Shown here in pieces: positions 42,490 to 51,124 of a stretch of DNA of 64,000 nucleotides. Position 1 is the stretch's first letter; every line of letters begins with the position of its first letter. Source of the stretch: Comamonadaceae bacterium OS-4. GTDB taxonomy: Bacteria; Pseudomonadota; Gammaproteobacteria; Burkholderiales; Burkholderiaceae_C. The notes below the pieces were generated by a model. It was not told the DNA's origin. It ran no database searches and saw only the letters and a list, made by a program, of their open reading frames with translations. The position numbers and the translations under genes are program-made. Location: the NCBI GenBank assembly GCA_027924025.1, contig AP026970.1, positions 1,076,501 through 1,140,500 of the forward strand. The letters run 5' to 3'.

Positions 42490-44877
42490 ATGCAAAATCG
42501 ACACTCGCCCCCGCCGCCCTTGTTTCAAGCGACCGTCAAAGAAGCTGCGGCGGTCGGTCCTGCCCTGATGGCCAAACTGGTCGCTGCACTGCGTCGCGAC
42601 TTGCATGGGCGCGAAGGTGCAGCGCGTGACTTCAGGGAGCGGGAAGTTCACGCGGATTCTTTGCGGCAGCTGTTTGCTCATGAGGCTATTCTGGAAAAGG
42701 GCTTCGAAGCAGCCTTGATGGAGCAGTTCACCAAGCCGGTGGATACGCCTCGCACGTCGATGCCCAGCATCGCTGATGTGCAGTTCGATCAGCTTGAGCT
42801 GATGGACGAGCTTCAGGTGCAAGAGAGCGTCAACATGGCGCGAGCGCAGCAAATGGTCATGCTGGCTGCAGAGGCGAGCCTCTCTGAACTCAATGCCTTG
42901 ATGTGTGCAGCTTTGGGTTTGCCCACCGTTCGCCCCGAGCGCAACCCCTTGCGTCCGGAGGCTTACATACAGGCATTGCGCAACACGGTAGAGCGCACGC
43001 CCGCTCCTTCCTCGATGCGCTTGGACTGGCTCACCGTCATGGGAACGGCTTTAGGCAGTGAGCTTCAAGTGTTGTACCGAGACCTGGTGGTCCGGTTACG
43101 CGCGCAAGGCGTGGTGGCTGCAAGTTATGCGGTATCGCAAAGTGCCGGATCGGGCGTGGGGGCCGCTGGCTTTAAACGCGCGGAAGGCGCTGGCTCCGTG
43201 CAGATGGAGACCACGCGCTATGGCGCACCGGGCAGTGCGGAGCGGGAGGCCTTGATAGCCCAAGAGTTGAGCCGCCCTAAGCCCGTCGTTGATCCCGGTT
43301 TGCTCACCCTGGACAGGCTGCGCCTGCTGCTGGCGGGTGAACTGGATTCTGCAGGTACGACGCACAGAGTCGCTGCATTTGCAAAACAGTTCGAGCGCGA
43401 CTTTGAATCGCCGCAAGCGGGGTATCGGGCACACGAAGCGGAGCCTACCGACTTTGCGGCAACCGTTCCTGCGGCCTTCGAGGCCCTGGCCGAAATGCGG
43501 CAAGTGGACCGCGTGGTCCAGCGGCTGGAGCAGCGCCGCAGTGCTGCGCCCGAGAGTCGTTCAGGGGTGGACGGCGATGCGCGGGAAAAAATTCGGCGTA
43601 CTGCCAATGGCGTTGCGCAGGCTTTGAGTTTGGAAGTGGTGAGCCTGATGGTGGACAACATAGCGCGCGATCCGCGTTTGTTGGAGCCAGTGCAGGCCTT
43701 GGTGCGCGGGCTGGAGCCCGCCCTGATGCGTTTGGCTTTGGCCGATCCCCGCTTCTTTACCGACAAAGAGCACGCTGCCCGGATGCTGGTCCAAGAGTTG
43801 ACGCACCGCAGCCTCGCGTTCGCGAAGGTCGGAAGCCCCGGCTTTTTGGCGTACTTGGACGAGGCGCGGGAGGCGGTCGCCCCCTTGATGGACGAGCACG
43901 CGGGTCCTGAAAGTTTTGAGCGTGTTTTGAGTGAGCTGCAGTCACTCTGGGACGACGAGGCCTCCAAGCAAGCAGCCTTGCGTGCGCAGGCTGTGAGGGC
44001 CTTGGAGAAGGCAGAACAGCGTAACTTGTTGGCCGAAAAGATTGCCCGGGAAATTGATGGGCACCGGGATGCCAACAAAGTGCCGGAAGTGGTCTTGCAT
44101 TTTTTGTGCGGCCCGTGGGCGCAAGTGGTTGCCCAAGCCCGACTCGCAGGCGGCAGTCGCTCTGCGGCGGCAGACCGGTACCAGGCACTGATCGCTGCAC
44201 TGTTGTGGAGCACCCATCCGGATCTGGCGCCCAAGAATATCCCCAAACTCACCAAGCTGGTTCCGCTCTTGCTCGGAACCTTGCGTGATGGGCTGGAGAC
44301 CATTCAGTACCCTGCCACCAAGGTCGGTGCATTTTTTGAAGCGCTGATGGGCTTGCACCAAGCGGCCTTCCGGGCCGTGCACCGGGATCCGTGGACCCGG
44401 CCCAAGGAGGCGCCCGAAACACCGGCGCGTACCGTCGCCTTGGTAGTGCCCCATCGCCCGGTGGAAGATGGCGACCCTTGGGTTGCGCCTTCTGAAGCCA
44501 GTGAGTCGAATCTGCTGGAGTTGGACGAGGCGCCCTCCGCCAGCAGTTCTGCACCAGAGTCATCAGCGTCCGCGGTGCCGGAAGGCGGGTTGCCCGTGGC
44601 CGGCAGCGGCGCAGGAAACTTGCCCCTGGGTTCTTGGGTGGAGCTGCAGTCCAATGACGATTGGGTCCGCACGCAACTCACCTGGGCGAGTCCGCATGGA
44701 ACGCTGTTTTTGTTCACCAGCGCATCCGGCTCTACGCAGTCCATGACCCGCCGTACCCATGACAAGCTGGTGGCCGCAGGTCAATTGCGGGTCATATCGG
44801 CCCAGACCGTGCTGGATGCCGCGCTGGACGCGGTGGCCCAGCAGGCCATGAAAAACAGCGTAATTGCTAAGCTGTAA
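42490..44877 (+). CDS. DUF1631 family protein, paralogue 2
   Basis: A 795-residue cytoplasmic-type protein related along most of its length to the gene at 38501. Shared blocks are MRLALADPRFFTDKEHAARML with THRSLAF, FERVLSELQSLW, FLCGPWAQVVAQ and a C-terminal domain (LGSWVELQSNDDWVRTQLTW, then SASGSTQSMTRRTHDKL). A Ser/Ala-rich linker (about 675-705) precedes that domain. It starts 34 bp after ettA and its end overlaps the convergent TAXI gene by 11 bp. The function is unknown. Confidence 0.83.
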   Translation: MQNRHSPPPPLFQATVKEAAAVGPALMAKLVAALRRDLHGREGAARDFREREVHADSLRQLFAHEAILEKGFEAALMEQFTKPVDTPRTSMPSIADVQFDQLELMDELQVQESVNMARAQQMVMLAAEASLSELNALMCAALGLPTVRPERNPLRPEAYIQALRNTVERTPAPSSMRLDWLTVMGTALGSELQVLYRDLVVRLRAQGVVAASYAVSQSAGSGVGAAGFKRAEGAGSVQMETTRYGAPGSAEREALIAQELSRPKPVVDPGLLTLDRLRLLLAGELDSAGTTHRVAAFAKQFERDFESPQAGYRAHEAEPTDFAATVPAAFEALAEMRQVDRVVQRLEQRRSAAPESRSGVDGDAREKIRRTANGVAQALSLEVVSLMVDNIARDPRLLEPVQALVRGLEPALMRLALADPRFFTDKEHAARMLVQELTHRSLAFAKVGSPGFLAYLDEAREAVAPLMDEHAGPESFERVLSELQSLWDDEASKQAALRAQAVRALEKAEQRNLLAEKIAREIDGHRDANKVPEVVLHFLCGPWAQVVAQARLAGGSRSAAADRYQALIAALLWSTHPDLAPKNIPKLTKLVPLLLGTLRDGLETIQYPATKVGAFFEALMGLHQAAFRAVHRDPWTRPKEAPETPARTVALVVPHRPVEDGDPWVAPSEASESNLLELDEAPSASSSAPESSASAVPEGGLPVAGSGAGNLPLGSWVELQSNDDWVRTQLTWASPHGTLFLFTSASGSTQSMTRRTHDKLVAAGQLRVISAQTVLDAALDAVAQQAMKNSVIAKL

Positions 44878-46204
44878 TCAAACGTTGCCTTACGAGGCCG
44901 ATGTGGTTACGTAGCGCATAGAGTTCATCCGCGTAGGACAGGGGCAGGATGACTTTTTCCACCTTGGATTCAATCGCGTTCAGCTCTTCCAATAATTTTT
45001 CTCTGTCTTCGGGGCGGGCTTCGAGTCGGCTTTCAATACCCCGGAGTTCTCCATACCAACGGAAAACGCGAGACCGCACGCGGTAGGCGTACAGTGGGGG
45101 CGCTATTTTCCCCAGGGGGAGCAGCACGGCAATGATGATGCCCAGTGCAAGCCACATGCGTTCTACCAGGTTGGCCAAGGTAAACGGGATGTAGCGCTGG
45201 AGGCTGGGGATGCCGTTCTTCAAGGTGCGCTCGGCTTCGGGTGCCAACGGAAACTCGCTATTCGATGCGTTGGGAAACTCGCGGGTGCGTTGGAACCAGC
45301 CGGATTGCCCGTGGGTCTGTACTGTTGCCTGAGACAGCAATTGGCGCAGGCCCGGGTGCAATCCCTCACGCACCAGCATGCTGGTGGTGGTGGCGATCAG
45401 GTGTACATCGTGTGCTGGAATGTTGCGCGCCAGATCAACCACTCCGCGCGGGAGCGTGACCGGCGTGATAAACGGCAGGCGCCGTGCATAGGCCTCGTTC
45501 TGCGGAAAATCCATCAGCCGGATACCGGGCGTTTGCAGCAGCATTTGCACCATAGGGGCCTGCGGTGCCGAGGCAAACACCACCGCATCCAGCTTGCCTT
45601 GCAACATCTGTACGGTGGCTGCCGTTTGCTCCAGGTGCGACATTTTGATCTTCTTGGGGTCCATGCGGTGCATGTCCAGCAGTGTGTCCATCAAGGGCGG
45701 GACGCCGCTACCGGAGGTTCCCGCGTTGATCCGCAAGGTACTCAACTGGTTCAAGGACTGCAGCCGGCCCGTTTCTGAGATGTCTGCCGCAGACTGGGCG
45801 CGATAGAACAGCCAGATCGGTTCCACAAACAAGTTGCCCAGCGTCAGCAGTTCCTCTGTGTCGTCATCGGTGGGCGCCGTGGCAGACCCCCCCTGCACAA
45901 AACCGGCATCCGCCTCGCCGGCCTGCAGTCGGCGCAAGTTGTCAGCAGAGCCTTCTGTGGGCACCAGTTGGACCGTGATGCCGTGCTGGCGCAGCAGCTT
46001 TGCGTACTGATCGCCCATTTCGGCGTAAGCGCTTTGCTCCGGGCCCGTCAACAGGGTCAGCTGTTTGGGTGGCATCGGGTTTAGCCACCAATAGGCAAGC
46101 CAGATCAGGCCTGCACCCGCGAACAGCAAGGGGCTGGCCGACGTGAATAAATCCCAAAATCCAAGGAGTGCTGCTTTGACCGGCCGGGGCAGGTGGAGTG
46201 ACAT
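44867..46204 (-). CDS. TAXI family TRAP-type solute-binding protein, membrane anchored
   Basis: A 445-residue protein. A hydrophobic N-terminal segment (about 24-42) anchors or exports it, then a TAXI-type binding domain follows (LTLLTGPEQSAYAEMGDQYAKLL, EGSADNLRRLQAGEADAGFVQGG, LRINAGTSGSGVPPL). A second hydrophobic segment (about 350-372, WLALGIIIAVLLPLGKI) and a cytoplasmic-looking helical tail come next. No TRAP permease gene is in the window, so it may act as an orphan sensor or partner a distant permease. The ligand is unknown. Confidence 0.85.
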   Translation of the reverse strand: MSLHLPRPVKAALLGFWDLFTSASPLLFAGAGLIWLAYWWLNPMPPKQLTLLTGPEQSAYAEMGDQYAKLLRQHGITVQLVPTEGSADNLRRLQAGEADAGFVQGGSATAPTDDDTEELLTLGNLFVEPIWLFYRAQSAADISETGRLQSLNQLSTLRINAGTSGSGVPPLMDTLLDMHRMDPKKIKMSHLEQTAATVQMLQGKLDAVVFASAPQAPMVQMLLQTPGIRLMDFPQNEAYARRLPFITPVTLPRGVVDLARNIPAHDVHLIATTTSMLVREGLHPGLRQLLSQATVQTHGQSGWFQRTREFPNASNSEFPLAPEAERTLKNGIPSLQRYIPFTLANLVERMWLALGIIIAVLLPLGKIAPPLYAYRVRSRVFRWYGELRGIESRLEARPEDREKLLEELNAIESKVEKVILPLSYADELYALRNHIGLVRQRLITA

Positions 46205-46209
46205 GCGAT

Positions 46210-46728
46210 TCAGAGCGGGTGCTCGGTGTAGAACTTCCCACCATGGTAGAGCAGGGGGGCAGCACCTGCGCGGTGGCTACAGCGCTCGACTTCACCTACA
46301 AAAATCACATGGTCGCCTTCTTCGTATTGGCTGCGGTTGAAGCACTCGAAGTGGGCCACTGCACCGGCCAGGAGCGGCGCACCGTGGGTACCCCGGGTGA
46401 AGCTGACGCCCGCATAGCGGTCGATGTCTTTGCTGGCGAACTGCATGGCCAATGCCTGTTGGTCGGCAGCCAGGATGTTGATCGCATAGTGCGCGCCGCG
46501 GCTGAATGCCTCCATGGAGCCGGCCTTTTGGGCCAGGCTCCAGAGTACCAGCGGGGGCGCGAGCGACACAGAGTTGAAAGAGTTGGCCGTCAGGCCCACC
46601 AGGGTGCCATCGTGGGCTTGGGCCGTAACCACGGTCACGCCAGTGGCAAACATGCCCAAGGCTTGCCGGAATTCTTGGCTGGAAAAATCAGGGGGGATAG
46701 CAGATCGTGCTCGGGCAGGGGGCGTCAT
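46210..46728 (-). CDS. Flavin reductase family protein (FMN-binding)
   Basis: A 172-residue flavin-reductase-like split barrel. The FMN-contact region is MGMFATGVTVVTA-like (LGMFATGVTVVTAQAHDG) followed by GLTANSFNSVSLAPPLVLWSL; the C-terminal half has GDHVIFVGEVERC and the LLYHGGKFY end. It probably reduces FMN with NAD(P)H for a partner monooxygenase, which is not adjacent. It is followed 5 bp later by the TAXI gene on the same strand. Confidence 0.9.
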   Translation of the reverse strand: MTPPARARSAIPPDFSSQEFRQALGMFATGVTVVTAQAHDGTLVGLTANSFNSVSLAPPLVLWSLAQKAGSMEAFSRGAHYAINILAADQQALAMQFASKDIDRYAGVSFTRGTHGAPLLAGAVAHFECFNRSQYEEGDHVIFVGEVERCSHRAGAAPLLYHGGKFYTEHPL

Positions 46729-46813
46729 CTCTGGAATTTAACGCGCTTTCACTGCCTTGCCTTGACGGCCCACCCAAAACCATGGGCGACGGGCGACCTT
46801 TACAATTCCCGCC

Positions 46814-47653
46814 ATGTACAAGGAAATCATTGCCAGTTTTGTTTTTGCTATTTTTTCTATAGCGGCTCATGCAGATATGAAGAGGGCTTGCAGCGATTAT
46901 TCTTCAAAAATACCCAGTGTGAGCCCCGCCATGTGCGAGGCGGCAGCGCTGCAGGATTTGAAGGCCCGCTCAAATAAAGGGCGTGTCATTTGGGGCCGCG
47001 ATGTGACGGCAGTGGACGCCAATTTCCGCGTGCTGGTGGTGGGGGGCATTCACGGGGATGAAATGTCGTCCGTGTCGCTGGTCTATCACTGGTTAGGGCT
47101 GGCGCAGACCCCTCCATCCGACACGGCGCTGAATATCCACTGGCGTTTCATCCCGAGCCTCAACCCCGATGGTCTGTTTGCCAAACCGGCGCGACGCACC
47201 AATGCAGACGGCGTGGACCTGAATCGCAACTTCCCCACGCCTAACTGGGCCCGGGACGCCAAAGTGTATTGGGAGCAACGCACCAAGCGCGACCCGCGCC
47301 GCTGGCCGGGTGACAAACCGGCGTCTGAGCCGGAATCCCGGTTTTTGCTGGAGCAAATGGGCAGCTTCAAGCCCAACTTGATCGTGAGCGTGCATGCGCC
47401 TTACGGGGTGCTGGACTTTGACGGTCCGTCGGTGCCGCCCAGCAAGCTCGGGCGCCTTTACCTGGATCAGGTGGGTATCTTTCCGGGGTCGCTAGGGAAC
47501 TATGCCGGCGTCCACCAGCGGATTCCGGTGGTCACGATCGAGCTGCCCAGCGCGAGCCGCCTGCCCCAAGACGCAGAAGTGCGCCAGATGTGGATGGATT
47601 TATTGCGCTGGACCCACGACCGCTTAGGCCCCGTTGCGGCTGCCAAGCAATAG
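46814..47653 (+). CDS. M14 family zinc carboxypeptidase (murein peptide amidase-like), secreted
   Basis: A 279-residue zinc peptidase with a signal peptide (IIASFVFAIFSIAAHA). The first zinc ligands are His80 and Glu83 in GGIHGDEMSS, a further His is in IVSVHAPYG, and the catalytic Glu is in VVTIELPSA. The active-site RRTNADGVDLNRNFP matches MpaA-type enzymes that cut murein peptides. A palindromic GCTAT...ATAGC resembling the interspersed repeat core falls inside the signal peptide coding sequence. Confidence 0.88.
   Translation: MYKEIIASFVFAIFSIAAHADMKRACSDYSSKIPSVSPAMCEAAALQDLKARSNKGRVIWGRDVTAVDANFRVLVVGGIHGDEMSSVSLVYHWLGLAQTPPSDTALNIHWRFIPSLNPDGLFAKPARRTNADGVDLNRNFPTPNWARDAKVYWEQRTKRDPRRWPGDKPASEPESRFLLEQMGSFKPNLIVSVHAPYGVLDFDGPSVPPSKLGRLYLDQVGIFPGSLGNYAGVHQRIPVVTIELPSASRLPQDAEVRQMWMDLLRWTHDRLGPVAAAKQ
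46847..46863 (+). repeat. Possible interspersed repeat core, copy G
   Basis: GCTATTTTTTCTATAGC matches the GCTAT-N7-ATAGC core but lacks the TGCGC flank; it could be chance. It lies in the M14 peptidase signal peptide. Confidence 0.3.
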
Positions 47654-47662
47654 TGTCGGCTT

Positions 47663-47962
47663 CTAGCCTGGGGTGATGCGCCGGTTCGCTTTGTCGATCC
47701 ACAGTTGAAGGCTGTCAATCAGGTCGCGTTGGCTGAATGAGCAGCTTTCTTCGCTGAAGAGGGCACTGGACTCCAGGCGATCCATCAGCTGGTGCAGTAC
47801 ATCGGTGAATTTCTCAGGCAACGCGGTCAGCAACACTGTCTGGCCGCGCGCCATCTCTGACAAGGCGTGCGCCGCCAACCCCCCTGACTGAAACTGCTTC
47901 AGGCCTGATTGAAAGGCTTGAAGCTGTTCTTCGGCCATGTGGAGATCAGCAGCGGATGGCAT
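47663..47962 (-). CDS. Conserved hypothetical protein, 99 residues
   Basis: A small soluble protein predicted mostly helical (MAEEQLQAFQSGLKQFQSGG, then VLHQLMDRLESSALFSEE and DLIDSLQLWIDKANRR). I do not recognise the family. It starts 4 bp downstream of the importer ATPase gene on the same strand and may be the last cistron of the aap operon. Codon usage looks native. Confidence 0.6.
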   Translation of the reverse strand: MPSAADLHMAEEQLQAFQSGLKQFQSGGLAAHALSEMARGQTVLLTALPEKFTDVLHQLMDRLESSALFSEESCSFSQRDLIDSLQLWIDKANRRITPG

Positions 47963-47966
47963 GTAC

Positions 47967-48710
47967 TTAGTGCCCCAGAATCTTGGACAAGAAGTCGCGG
48001 CTGCGCTCGTTTTGCGGGTTGTTGAAGAACTCGTGCGGCGTGTTTTGCTCCACGATCTGGCCTTGGTCCATGAAGATCACACGGTCAGCCACCGCCTTGG
48101 CAAAGCCCATTTCGTGGGTCACGCAGATCATGGTGATGCCCTGGCTGGCCATCTCGATCATCACGTCCAGCACTTCCTTGATCATTTCAGGGTCGAGGGC
48201 CGAGGTGGGCTCGTCGAACAGCATGATCTTGGGTTTGAGGCACAGAGCACGGGCAATCGCCACGCGCTGCTGCTGGCCGCCGGAGAGTTGCAGCGGGTAC
48301 TTGTTGGCCTGGTTAGCAATACGCACACGCTCCAGCTGGATCATAGCTTTTTCTTCAGCCTCTTTTTTCGGCATTTTGCCGACCCACATGGGGGAGAGCG
48401 TCAGATTTTCCAGCACGGTAAGGTGCGGGAACAGGTTGAACTGCTGGAACACCATGCCGACTTTTTTGCGCACGTCGTCGATGGCTTTCACGTCATCAGT
48501 GAGCTCTACGCCGTCCACGATGAGGTTGCCCTGCTGGTGTTCTTCGAGGCGGTTGATACAGCGGATCATGGTGGACTTGCCGGAGCCCGAGGGGCCGCAG
48601 ACCACGATGCGTTCGCCTTTGGTGACGGTCAGGTCAATATCGCGCAGTACGTGGAAATTGTTACCGTACCACTTGTTGACTTTGTTGAAGGTGATGATGG
48701 GTTCAGACAT
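47967..48710 (-). CDS. aapP: Amino-acid ABC importer ATPase (AapP/GltL type)
   Basis: A 247-residue ATPase of the polar amino-acid family. Walker A GPSGSGKS (about 35-42), [20 protein letters not shown], signature LSGGQQQR, Walker [15 protein letters not shown] and [20 protein letters not shown] are all present. It is the final component of a four-gene importer. Confidence 0.92.
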   Translation of the reverse strand: MSEPIITFNKVNKWYGNNFHVLRDIDLTVTKGERIVVCGPSGSGKSTMIRCINRLEEHQQGNLIVDGVELTDDVKAIDDVRKKVGMVFQQFNLFPHLTVLENLTLSPMWVGKMPKKEAEEKAMIQLERVRIANQANKYPLQLSGGQQQRVAIARALCLKPKIMLFDEPTSALDPEMIKEVLDVMIEMASQGITMICVTHEMGFAKAVADRVIFMDQGQIVEQNTPHEFFNNPQNERSRDFLSKILGH

Positions 48711-48719
48711 ATTCGTTCC

Positions 48720-49823
48720 TTAGCGGAGTTTGCTTTTGTTCACTTGCTTTTCGATCCAGAGGCTGTAGCGCGACATGGAGAAGCAAAACACAAAGTAGAT
48801 GAGTGCGATGAAGATGTAGCCTTCAATCTTGAAGGGGCGCCAGTCGGAGTCCGAGTTCAGGGCCAGGCTCATGGCACCGGTCAGCTCGTACAAGCTCACA
48901 ATGGTTACCAACGACGTGTCCTTGAAGGTGGAGATGAAGTTGTTCATGATGCCGGGCACGACCATGGCCAAGGCTTGTGGCAACACGATCTTGCGCTGGG
49001 TTTGCCAGTAGCTCAGGCCCAGGGTGGCGGCCGCTTCAATCTGGCCCTTGGGCACGGCTTGCAGGCCACCGCGGATCACTTCAGCCATATAAGCCGCAGC
49101 AAACAGCGTGATACCGGCCAGCACCCGCACCAACACGTCGATGTTGAAGCCCTGGGGCATCAGCAGCGGGAACATGAAGGACGCCATGAACAGCACCGAG
49201 ATCAAGGGCACGCCACGGATCAGCTCCACATAAATGGTGCAGAAGGTCTTGATCGCCGGCAGTTTGGAGCGGCGGCCCAAGGCAATCATCAAGGCCAGCG
49301 GGAATGCCATGGCCATCGACAGTGAAGACAACAGCAGCGTCAGTGGCAGGCCACCCCAGCGGTCGGTTTCGACCAGGGACAAGCCCATCACATTGCCGTG
49401 CATCAGCACAAAGAAAATGCCCAAGACCAGCACCCATGCCGCACCCAGCCATGCCTTCCAGAACACGCGCATGCAGCTGGCAACCAGCAAGCTGCAGAGC
49501 AGCAGGGTGGCGACCAGGGGACGCCACTGCTCTTCAAAGGGGTAGCGGCCAAAAATGATGATGCGGAATTTTTCCGTCACCACGCCCCAGCATGCGCCAG
49601 CGCGGTCTGCATGGCAGGCCTCGGAGTTGGCCGCCCACTTGGCGTCAATCAATGCCCAGCCAAACAGGGGCGGCAAAATGTAGAGCAGGATCGCCCCCAT
49701 GATGAGGGTGCCGATGGTGGTCTGCCAGCTGCCAAAGAGGTTGCTGCGGATCCAGGCCACCGCACCTTCGGTCTTGACCGGGGCGGGACGTGCGGGAATA
49801 GGTTCAAAAGTAGTTGCGCTCAT
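48720..49823 (-). CDS. aapM: Amino-acid ABC importer permease (AapM type)
   Basis: A 367-residue permease with about eight hydrophobic segments. The HisM-type core in the second half has ELIRGVPLISVLFMASFMFP and the coupling segment EAAATLGLSYWQTQRKIVLPQA. The extended N-terminus with extra helices is characteristic of AapM rather than GltK. It lies 9 bp after aapQ. Confidence 0.9.
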   Translation of the reverse strand: MSATTFEPIPARPAPVKTEGAVAWIRSNLFGSWQTTIGTLIMGAILLYILPPLFGWALIDAKWAANSEACHADRAGACWGVVTEKFRIIIFGRYPFEEQWRPLVATLLLCSLLVASCMRVFWKAWLGAAWVLVLGIFFVLMHGNVMGLSLVETDRWGGLPLTLLLSSLSMAMAFPLALMIALGRRSKLPAIKTFCTIYVELIRGVPLISVLFMASFMFPLLMPQGFNIDVLVRVLAGITLFAAAYMAEVIRGGLQAVPKGQIEAAATLGLSYWQTQRKIVLPQALAMVVPGIMNNFISTFKDTSLVTIVSLYELTGAMSLALNSDSDWRPFKIEGYIFIALIYFVFCFSMSRYSLWIEKQVNKSKLR

Positions 49824-49832
49824 AAATAGGCC

Positions 49833-51008
49833 TTAGCGTTCTTTGATCGCAGAGCGGGTGTTGTACCAATTCATGGTGATGGACGTGAACAGCGACGTGC
49901 TCAGGTACACCAGCATGATGATGGCAATGCACTCCACCGCACGGCCGGTTTGGTTGATGGCGGTGTTTGCGATAGACACCACATCCGGGTAGCCGATGGC
50001 CACTGCCAGAGATGAGTTTTTGGTCAGGTTCAGGTACTGGTTGGTCACCGGCGGAATAATCACCCGCAAGGCTTGCGGCAGCATCACCAGGCGCATGGTT
50101 TGGCCACGGCTCAGGCCCAAAGCGGCAGCCGCTTCCGACTGGCCCAAGGCGACCGACTGGATGCCGCCCCGCACCACTTCGGATACGAAAGCCGCGGTGT
50201 AGATTGTCAGGCCCAGCAGCACCGACAGGTACTCAGGCGTCAAGGCGCCGCCGTTTTCAATGGCGAAGTCACCTTGGATCGGCATATTGAGTGCAGTAGG
50301 CGCACCGCCCAACAACCAGCCGAGCACACCCGTCGCCAGCACGATGCCGATAGGAGCCAGCACCATGCTCTTGGCCTTGCCGGTCTGCTCAAACGACTTT
50401 TGCGCATACACGCGGTAAGCCCAAGCGGCCGCTACGCCCAAGAGCAGGCCCCAGGCGCCCCAAACATGCCCGTGCGCCCACTGAGGAATCGGGAAGTTGA
50501 TTCCCCCCTTGCTCAGAAAGAAGGGGCCCAGTACCCAAGGCTCGTTGGATGCGGGCAGCACCTCGGTGAACATCAGGTACCACATCAGCAACTGCAGCAG
50601 CACCGGAATGTTGCGGAAGAACTCCACATACGCGGCGCAAATGCCCCGAACCAGTGCGTTGCGCGAAAACCGGCCGACTCCGATCAAGGTGCCCAAAATG
50701 GTAGTGAGGATGATGCCCACCACGGCAACACGCAGCGTGTTCACAAATCCGACGAGGTAAGCCCGCCAGTACGACTCACCGGAGTCAAAGGCGAAAAGAC
50801 TCTCGCCAATGTCGAACCCGGCCGGGTTGGACAAAAAGTCAAAACCGCTTTGAATGCCACGCAACTTCATGTTGGTGGTGGTGTTGTGGGCGAGATAAAG
50901 CACCGTCGCCAGCACCACCACGATGGCGATAGCTTGGTACATCAGTCCACGGAATGCCTGGCTGCGCCAGGACCAGGACTTTTTGGGAGGGGAGGAGGGT
51001 GTGGACAT
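49833..51008 (-). CDS. aapQ: Amino-acid ABC importer permease (AapQ type)
   Basis: A 391-residue permease. AYVEFFRNIPVLLQLLMWYLM and the coupling segment SEAAAALGLSRGQTMRLVMLPQALRVIIPP are visible. A large central insertion (about 160-250) is typical of AapQ. The ATG at 51008 is preferred to an upstream in-frame ATG at 51062, which would start within the aapJ-aapQ hairpin. Confidence 0.9.
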   Translation of the reverse strand: MSTPSSPPKKSWSWRSQAFRGLMYQAIAIVVVLATVLYLAHNTTTNMKLRGIQSGFDFLSNPAGFDIGESLFAFDSGESYWRAYLVGFVNTLRVAVVGIILTTILGTLIGVGRFSRNALVRGICAAYVEFFRNIPVLLQLLMWYLMFTEVLPASNEPWVLGPFFLSKGGINFPIPQWAHGHVWGAWGLLLGVAAAWAYRVYAQKSFEQTGKAKSMVLAPIGIVLATGVLGWLLGGAPTALNMPIQGDFAIENGGALTPEYLSVLLGLTIYTAAFVSEVVRGGIQSVALGQSEAAAALGLSRGQTMRLVMLPQALRVIIPPVTNQYLNLTKNSSLAVAIGYPDVVSIANTAINQTGRAVECIAIIMLVYLSTSLFTSITMNWYNTRSAIKER

Positions 51009-51047
51009 GTCAGCCCTTGGGTTCACTGGAAAAACACTCATCAAGTG

Positions 51048-51083
51048 AAAAGGGCAGCGCAAGGTGAATGCGACTGCCCTTTT
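51048..51083. other. Hairpin between aapJ and aapQ
   Basis: Stem AAAAGGGCAG / CTGCCCTTTT extended by an inner CGC/GCG pair around a 9-nt loop. It lies in the gap between the binding-protein gene and the first permease gene. It probably reduces read-through or protects the aapJ transcript, giving more binding protein than permease. Confidence 0.7.
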
Positions 51084-51124
51084 CGGTCACGGAACGCCGG
51101 TTTACAGCCTTCCGTTTACTCTCA

